From Pseudomonadota bacterium (lineage in GTDB: Bacteria > SAR324 > XYD2-FULL-50-16 > JAHJRI01): a stretch of DNA of 10,527 nucleotides. The stretch spans positions 1-10,527 of the forward strand of contig JAKSDL010000539.1 of assembly GCA_022360105.1 (NCBI GenBank), given 5' to 3'. Position 1 is the first letter of the stretch. Every line of letters begins with the position of its first letter. Below, piece by piece: positions 6,473 to 10,527 of this stretch. Both the position numbers and the translations under genes were made by a program. Below the pieces are notes generated by a model, which worked only from the letters and a program-made list of their open reading frames with translations, was not told the DNA's origin and ran no database searches.

Positions 6473-8131
6473 ATGCGTAACAAATTCATTCTATCTGTCT
6501 TTCTGGCATTGACAGGTCTTTTTTTGATGTCGGTTTCAGTTGCAACGGCTGCAACGGAGATTTCCAATACATCTCCGGAAGCCGGTGCCAAGTTTGAGAT
6601 CAAAGGACAGGTAAATCCGGGGGAGGATTTATTTATCGTTGTTTCTTCTGCAGATCTTTTTAAGGCCTCGGATTCGAGCGGCTCCAAGGAAAAAGCCACT
6701 TTGCAGGAAAAGTTTGGTGATACCGAAATTCCACCTGTTTATTACGTCATCACCAGTGCACCGGAAAAGCTGGCTACACCAAAGGTTGTAAGCAAGGGAC
6801 GCTGGTTTCCTCCCTTTAAGTGGGATATGGAGGTGAACAAAATCAACGAGTGGAGTTCCATCCCTGATGATACCCGCGGCAAACTGGGTCCCATCGGCAA
6901 TCAGAAGCAATGGGAATACTTGATCTATACCCATGAAGATAAATTCGGAATCAACACCGTGACCAAAGAACGACCCATCGGCGGCGGAAACGCCAGAATG
7001 ATTATGAGCGGTGATAATTCAAAATCCTGGAATAAGGACGTGTCTCTGAGCCTTGACAAAGCGACCGGTGAATTCGCTGCATCGTTTATGTTGGGAAAAC
7101 GTATCCCGCCCGACACCGGCATGAATGTGTATGTTAATGGTGCTGAAGCGGGAAAAATTGCTGTTCAAAAACGCGGATTTTTCTTCAGAATCGGCGGAAC
7201 CTATATGAATCCGCTGGTGGTTTTCCTGGGCGCTTTTTTAATCGGTATGATGTTTGTGATTGTGGGAGCGGCCGGTGGTTTGTTTACAGCTGCTTTCCAG
7301 ATTACCATAGTCGGAACCAACGGTATGGTTGGTGTAAACGCCGCCAATGCGGTTAAACCGACTAATCTTTTCCTGACACTCTGTTCTCCGATCACCGGTG
7401 TTTATACCTACTTTAAGGAAGGTCGGCTGGCCTGGCCGGTAGCTTTGTTTTTCGTAGGCGGTATCCTGTTGGGTGCCTTTTGGATTGGCCCCACCTATTC
7501 AGCCAAGTATCTGCCGATGAAAGCCTACAAGTTCTATCTCGGCTTTTTCTGTCTGATCCTTTTTATCAAACTCTGGCTGGAATCTACCAAAGGCGCTATC
7601 GAAAAGAAAAAAGCGGTTAAAAAAATCGTTCAGAAATTCGACGCGGAAGTAAAACAGGCCAAAGAGGAAGGTCGGGCTGCTCAATTCGGCAAAGTGGAGA
7701 TCTCCAAGGGCTGGTCATTGAACAAGATCGATTTCAAGTTTTGGGGAGAGAGTTTTAAAGCCAACCCGATTGCGCTGTTCCTGGGCGGGATCATTATCGG
7801 TTGTATCGCCTCCGCTTTTGGCGTGGGCGGCGGCTTTATGCTGGTACCCTTTATGACTACAATCATGGGCTATCCTATGTACCTGGCCGTTCCGATTTCC
7901 CTGGTAGGTACTTTCGGAACTTCAATTGGCGGAATCTCCCGCTACATTATGAACGGCTATCAGCCGGATTGGATCATGGCCGGATTGATTGCCGCCGGAG
8001 CTATTTTAGGCGGAAAGGTCGGACCGATGATTCAGAAAAAACTCCCTGAAATCTTTTTGAAAAGGGCGTTGGCTTTAATTCTGTTTATCGTTTTCCTCAA
8101 TTACACACAAGCATTGCCTTTCCTCAGATAG
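6473..8131 (+). CDS. TauE/SafE family permease with signal peptide and large periplasmic domain
   Basis: A 552-residue membrane transporter. The ATG at 6473 is preferred over one at 6458, because GGAG (6460-6463) overlaps the first ATG and is 9 nt from the second, and because MRNKFILSVFLALTG then begins a normal signal peptide ending near VATA (residues 23-26). Residues 27 to about 243 form an exported domain without recognised motifs, rich in Trp, Lys and Gly. The TauE/SafE part follows, with paired glycine-rich repeats: IVGAAGGLFTAAF at 263-275 and FGVGGGFMLVPF at 449-460. Several hydrophobic helices surround them, and a charged cytoplasmic loop runs from about 372 to 428. Typical TauE/SafE proteins are about 250-300 residues and are linked to export of sulfite, sulfoacetate or related anions. 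This protein is roughly twice that length because of the added domain and loop. It is divergent from the molybdoenzyme operon, which fits a sulfur-compound role, but the substrate is not shown. Confidence 0.85.
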   Translation: MRNKFILSVFLALTGLFLMSVSVATAATEISNTSPEAGAKFEIKGQVNPGEDLFIVVSSADLFKASDSSGSKEKATLQEKFGDTEIPPVYYVITSAPEKLATPKVVSKGRWFPPFKWDMEVNKINEWSSIPDDTRGKLGPIGNQKQWEYLIYTHEDKFGINTVTKERPIGGGNARMIMSGDNSKSWNKDVSLSLDKATGEFAASFMLGKRIPPDTGMNVYVNGAEAGKIAVQKRGFFFRIGGTYMNPLVVFLGAFLIGMMFVIVGAAGGLFTAAFQITIVGTNGMVGVNAANAVKPTNLFLTLCSPITGVYTYFKEGRLAWPVALFFVGGILLGAFWIGPTYSAKYLPMKAYKFYLGFFCLILFIKLWLESTKGAIEKKKAVKKIVQKFDAEVKQAKEEGRAAQFGKVEISKGWSLNKIDFKFWGESFKANPIALFLGGIIIGCIASAFGVGGGFMLVPFMTTIMGYPMYLAVPISLVGTFGTSIGGISRYIMNGYQPDWIMAGLIAAGAILGGKVGPMIQKKLPEIFLKRALALILFIVFLNYTQALPFLR

Positions 8132-8212
8132 TTGACACCCCCCAATGCGCGGCGCCCGGCCCTTGTGCAATAGATATTAAGACATCAGGTGCCGTTCATT
8201 GGGTCAATTTTT
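8132..8212 (+). terminator. Two-part hairpin with T-run after the TauE gene (terminator or attenuator)
   Basis: The outer arms are CCCAATG (8141-8147) with CATTGGG (8197-8203), extended by TTGAC (8132-8136) with GTCAA (8203-8207), sharing one base at the junction. The inner arms are CGGCGCC (8150-8156) with GGTGCCG (8188-8194), including one G-T pair, closing a 31-nt loop. Five T follow (8208-8212). The long loop is unusual for a simple terminator, so it may be an attenuator that lowers expression of the downstream genes, or an RNA processing site. Confidence 0.5.
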
Positions 8213-8262
8213 AAAATCCCCTTTAACATTTTGGTTAACGTGTCATCGGGGACTTTATCTAT

Positions 8263-8907
8263 ATGCCGGTTTATATGGATACTATTATTGAAGTTACAGA
8301 CAGTCTGTTTGACGGAATCTATCATATTCTTATAGACCCTTTGCTGGCAGGTATTGCTTTTTTATTGAACCTGGTTTTTTCACCGTTGGCTTTTTTTCCA
8401 CCGGTCATCCAGGTAGGTTTCATTGCAGTTATCGCCGCCGCTGTTTCTATTCTGTTATCCCGACGCTTCCGTTCCAAAAGGGAAAAAACCTTGCGAAAGG
8501 AGTTTCAAAAAAGACTGGCCTCACTCAAAACAACATCAGCCATTGACGACAAACCTACAGAAAAAATCGTTCGACGAGGCATTAATCAGCAAGCTGATAA
8601 AATCTACGAGAAGTTGATCCTGGATAAATTCAGCGAAATGGGTATCAGCTATTTCTTTCCTCTGTTCTTTTTCCTGATCTGGATCGAATATGATCTGCTT
8701 TCTCCCGAAAAGCTGGAACTCTTAACCGGATCATCCTTTATTCTGCTGACAGAATCAGGGACGCAGGTTTCTGCTGCTTACCTGTTTATTTGGTTTTTCA
8801 GCGGGTTGCTGCTCACCTTTTATCTTTTAAGCGCCGGTTTGCGATTCATGGCAAATCGCGGTATTTTCAGGAAAAAGAACAAAACAAACAAAATGATCGC
8901 CTCGTGA
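8263..8907 (+). CDS. Membrane protein resembling the YidC/EMC3 (DUF106) superfamily
   Basis: A 214-residue protein starting at ATG 8263, with a modest GGGGA ribosome site about 10 nt upstream. Hydrophobic segments lie at about 23-45, 48-66, 127-142 and 168-190. A basic, coiled-coil-like cytoplasmic stretch between them (about 67-125) contains RRFRSKREKTLRKEFQKRL. A helix, a charged helical hairpin and then more helices is the plan of archaeal DUF106 and eukaryotic EMC3/TMCO1 proteins, relatives of the YidC/Oxa1 insertase. That family promotes insertion of membrane proteins. No diagnostic residue is conserved clearly enough to be sure by eye, so the assignment rests on architecture. It may help fold or assemble the neighbouring permease or sensor proteins; this is speculative. 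It lies 131 bp after the TauE gene on the same strand. Confidence 0.5.
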   Translation: MPVYMDTIIEVTDSLFDGIYHILIDPLLAGIAFLLNLVFSPLAFFPPVIQVGFIAVIAAAVSILLSRRFRSKREKTLRKEFQKRLASLKTTSAIDDKPTEKIVRRGINQQADKIYEKLILDKFSEMGISYFFPLFFFLIWIEYDLLSPEKLELLTGSSFILLTESGTQVSAAYLFIWFFSGLLLTFYLLSAGLRFMANRGIFRKKNKTNKMIAS

Positions 8908-8964
8908 CTCATAAACATCATTAAGCTAAGCTGCAAAAGACCACATTGTAGAGGTGAACGCCCG

Positions 8965-8994
8965 ATGAACCTTCCATTTGAGGAAAAGCAGTAG
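8965..8994 (+). CDS. Nine-residue mini-ORF (MNLPFEEKQ) coupled to the next gene
   Basis: GAGGTGA (8951-8957) precedes ATG at 8965 with 7 nt spacing, a better ribosome site than that of the next gene. Nine sense codons run to TAG (8992-8994), which ends 2 nt before the ATG at 8997. Part of the mini-ORF (GAGGA, 8980-8984) may serve as ribosome site for the downstream gene. This is the layout of a translational coupling leader. Short enough to be chance. Confidence 0.35.
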   Translation: MNLPFEEKQ

Positions 8995-8996
8995 CC

Positions 8997-9494
8997 ATGT
9001 CCAATAGATTCAGAAGCTTGTTGCCAGCCTGTGTGGTTATCTTTCATTTGATATGGCTGCTGTTGCTTCCCTCCTTACTCTTTGCAACTCAAACCCACAA
9101 GGAACCGGAAGGACTCTTTGTGCATCAGGCCGCCCATATCTTTTTTATAATTTCAATGGGCATCTTCGCTTACAGGCTTAAAACCAGCGAATTAATCAAA
9201 CAAAAAGGATGGCGTTACATCAGGATAGCCGCCTTGCTTTTAGTTGCCTGGAATCTGGATGCATTCCTGGTTCATTTTCTGGATGAGCAGCTCTATGTGC
9301 TGCATATTGAAACGGTTGACAGGTTTCACATCAAGTTAACCACGATCGACGGTTACGGGTTCTTGGGGATTCTTTATTATATATTGAAACTCGATCATCT
9401 TTGGTGTGTGCCTGCCCTGGCTTTTCTCTTCCTGGGATTGAACAGACTCGCCAAAGAGATCGAGCTGCCCGACGAAAAAAAGGAGCAGCTATGA
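8997..9494 (+). CDS. Small multi-helix membrane protein of unknown family, partner of the sensor kinase
   Basis: A 165-residue protein I do not recognise. Hydrophobic segments lie at about 9-30, 40-60, 74-95, 120-133 and 135-149, so four or five helices are likely, with a charged C-terminus (IELPDEKKEQL). Histidines fall inside or at the edges of the helices: H43 and H47 (VHQAAH), H93, H103, H111 and H134. Such spacing is common in membrane proteins that bind heme, metals or quinones, but ligand binding is only an inference. The stop TGA (9492-9494) overlaps the ATG of the histidine kinase (ATGA), so the two are co-translated and probably act together. It could be a sensory or signal-relay subunit for the kinase. 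Confidence 0.65.
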   Translation: MSNRFRSLLPACVVIFHLIWLLLLPSLLFATQTHKEPEGLFVHQAAHIFFIISMGIFAYRLKTSELIKQKGWRYIRIAALLLVAWNLDAFLVHFLDEQLYVLHIETVDRFHIKLTTIDGYGFLGILYYILKLDHLWCVPALAFLFLGLNRLAKEIELPDEKKEQL

Positions 9495-10527
9495 TTGTTA
9501 ACTCCCTGCCCATCGTCCTGGTCGACCTTTTCGGTTCCATTGCCATGATCGTCCTTTCCCTCTTATCATTAAGTCTGGTCCATCGTATTAAGTCGAGAGA
9601 CCCGAACGGGGTAATTTGGAGGTACTTGCAGTGGGTTTGTATGTCGCTTACCTTGTTTGCGGTTTCCCGCTCGGCGGGTCATATCTTGAAACAATTCCTG
9701 GTTTTTTCGGAGCACGCCGATCTCTGGCAAAAAATCAGTCCCTTCAGCGGTGGATTCAACACCCTGATGTTTGTAGTAGTAGGATCTGTCACTTTGTTCT
9801 TTAATACGGTTTGGCGGATCTACCAGGAAATGGAAACGGACAAGGCCGCTTTGCAAACCGCTCACCTGGAGCTTGTCTATTTCAATCAACATTTGGAGGA
9901 CCAGGTCAAATTGCGGACCTCGGAACTAAGCCGTTCCGAAAGCAAATACCGGCGAATCTTCGAAATTTCCAGGGATGTGATCATGGTTACTTCCATCAAC
10001 GGGGAAATACTGGATTTGAATCCCGCCGGTTACAATGTTTTCAAGCTAACCCGAAATGCTTTGTTGCAAGGCGACATGAATATTCAATCGTTTTTTGCCG
10101 ATCAAAAAGACTGGGACAAGTTAAGCGCCATCCTGCAGAAAAAAGGATTTTTGTCGACCAGGGAAATGAGTCTGACCAGAACCGACGGGTCTTCCATGCT
10201 TTCGTTGATCAGTTGCAGCCTCAACGCAGAATCGGACGAGGCATCGCCTACCATTCATTACCTGATCAAGGATATCGAACAGAGACGACTGATTGACAAG
10301 CACATGATCCAGGCGGACAAGCTGGCTTCCATTGGTGAGTTCTCTGCGGGCATCGCCCACGAAATCAACAATCCGCTGGGCATTATTCTCGGCTATACGC
10401 AACTGCTGTTGCGCAATGAAAAAAACGACTCGGGGAAAGCCGAAGATCTAAAAATCATTGAAAAGCATGTGCAAAATTGCAAATCAATTGTCTCGGATTT
10501 GCTCAACTTTGCCCGCAGTTCCAAAAC
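9491..10527 (+). CDS. Membrane-bound PAS sensor histidine kinase, NtrB type (cut by window edge)
   Basis: The first 345 residues of a sensor kinase; the frame is open at the right edge. The ATG at 9491 has AGGAG 6 nt upstream and overlaps the previous stop by 4 nt. Hydrophobic helices lie at about 6-30, 44-64 and 88-110, with short external loops and no large periplasmic domain, so sensing is likely within the membrane or through the neighbouring membrane protein. A coiled-coil linker covers about 112-150, ending KLRTSELSRSESKYRRIFE. A PAS domain covers about 151-263, with NGEILDLNPAG at 170-180. The dimerisation/phosphoacceptor domain has H290 in AGIAHEINNPLGIILGYTQLL, the form found in NtrB-like kinases. 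The ATP-binding domain lies beyond the window. Such kinases usually act on sigma-54-dependent response regulators, which fits the sigma-54-like promoters here. The signal sensed is unknown. Confidence 0.95.
   Translation, partial: MIVNSLPIVLVDLFGSIAMIVLSLLSLSLVHRIKSRDPNGVIWRYLQWVCMSLTLFAVSRSAGHILKQFLVFSEHADLWQKISPFSGGFNTLMFVVVGSVTLFFNTVWRIYQEMETDKAALQTAHLELVYFNQHLEDQVKLRTSELSRSESKYRRIFEISRDVIMVTSINGEILDLNPAGYNVFKLTRNALLQGDMNIQSFFADQKDWDKLSAILQKKGFLSTREMSLTRTDGSSMLSLISCSLNAESDEASPTIHYLIKDIEQRRLIDKHMIQADKLASIGEFSAGIAHEINNPLGIILGYTQLLLRNEKNDSGKAEDLKIIEKHVQNCKSIVSDLLNFARSSK

Overview
The window looks like bacterial chromosome from an anaerobe, most likely a sulfate-reducing or syntrophic member of Desulfobacterota. 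This is an inference from gene content: a soluble molybdopterin oxidoreductase with two iron-sulfur partners, a TauE/SafE permease with a large exported domain, an NtrB-type sensor kinase, sigma-54-like promoters, and moderate GC with AT-rich intergenic DNA. No rRNA, tRNA, CRISPR array or intact insertion sequence was seen.

Positions 1-5363 hold a minus-strand operon of four tightly spaced genes, read from right to left. They are a PhsA/PsrA-like molybdopterin oxidoreductase (3267-5363), a four-cluster ferredoxin subunit (2739-3242), a GltD/NfnL-like FAD/NAD(P) oxidoreductase carrying extra Fe-S clusters (756-2708), and the N-terminal part of a PEP-synthase/PPDK-like protein that runs off the left edge (1-732). 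The molybdoenzyme has no export signal and no membrane anchor subunit is encoded. The first three products therefore look like a cytoplasmic chain: NAD(P)H/FAD to Fe-S clusters to the molybdenum or tungsten site, or the reverse.

Positions 5364-6472 are a 1.1 kb divergent intergenic region. It holds a sigma-54-like promoter in each direction, a structured leader ahead of the molybdoenzyme gene, a dyad cluster that could be an activator site, and one doubtful small membrane-protein ORF.

Positions 6473-10527 hold a plus-strand cluster: a TauE/SafE permease with a signal peptide and a periplasmic domain of about 215 residues, a terminator-like or attenuator-like hairpin, a YidC/EMC3(DUF106)-like membrane protein, a 9-codon mini-ORF, a histidine-bearing small membrane protein, and an overlapping membrane-bound PAS histidine kinase cut by the right edge. 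An NtrB-type kinase usually acts with a sigma-54-dependent response regulator. One may lie just beyond the window and could act on the sigma-54-like promoters here. A working model is a regulated sulfur-compound redox and export module; the substrate cannot be read from the sequence.
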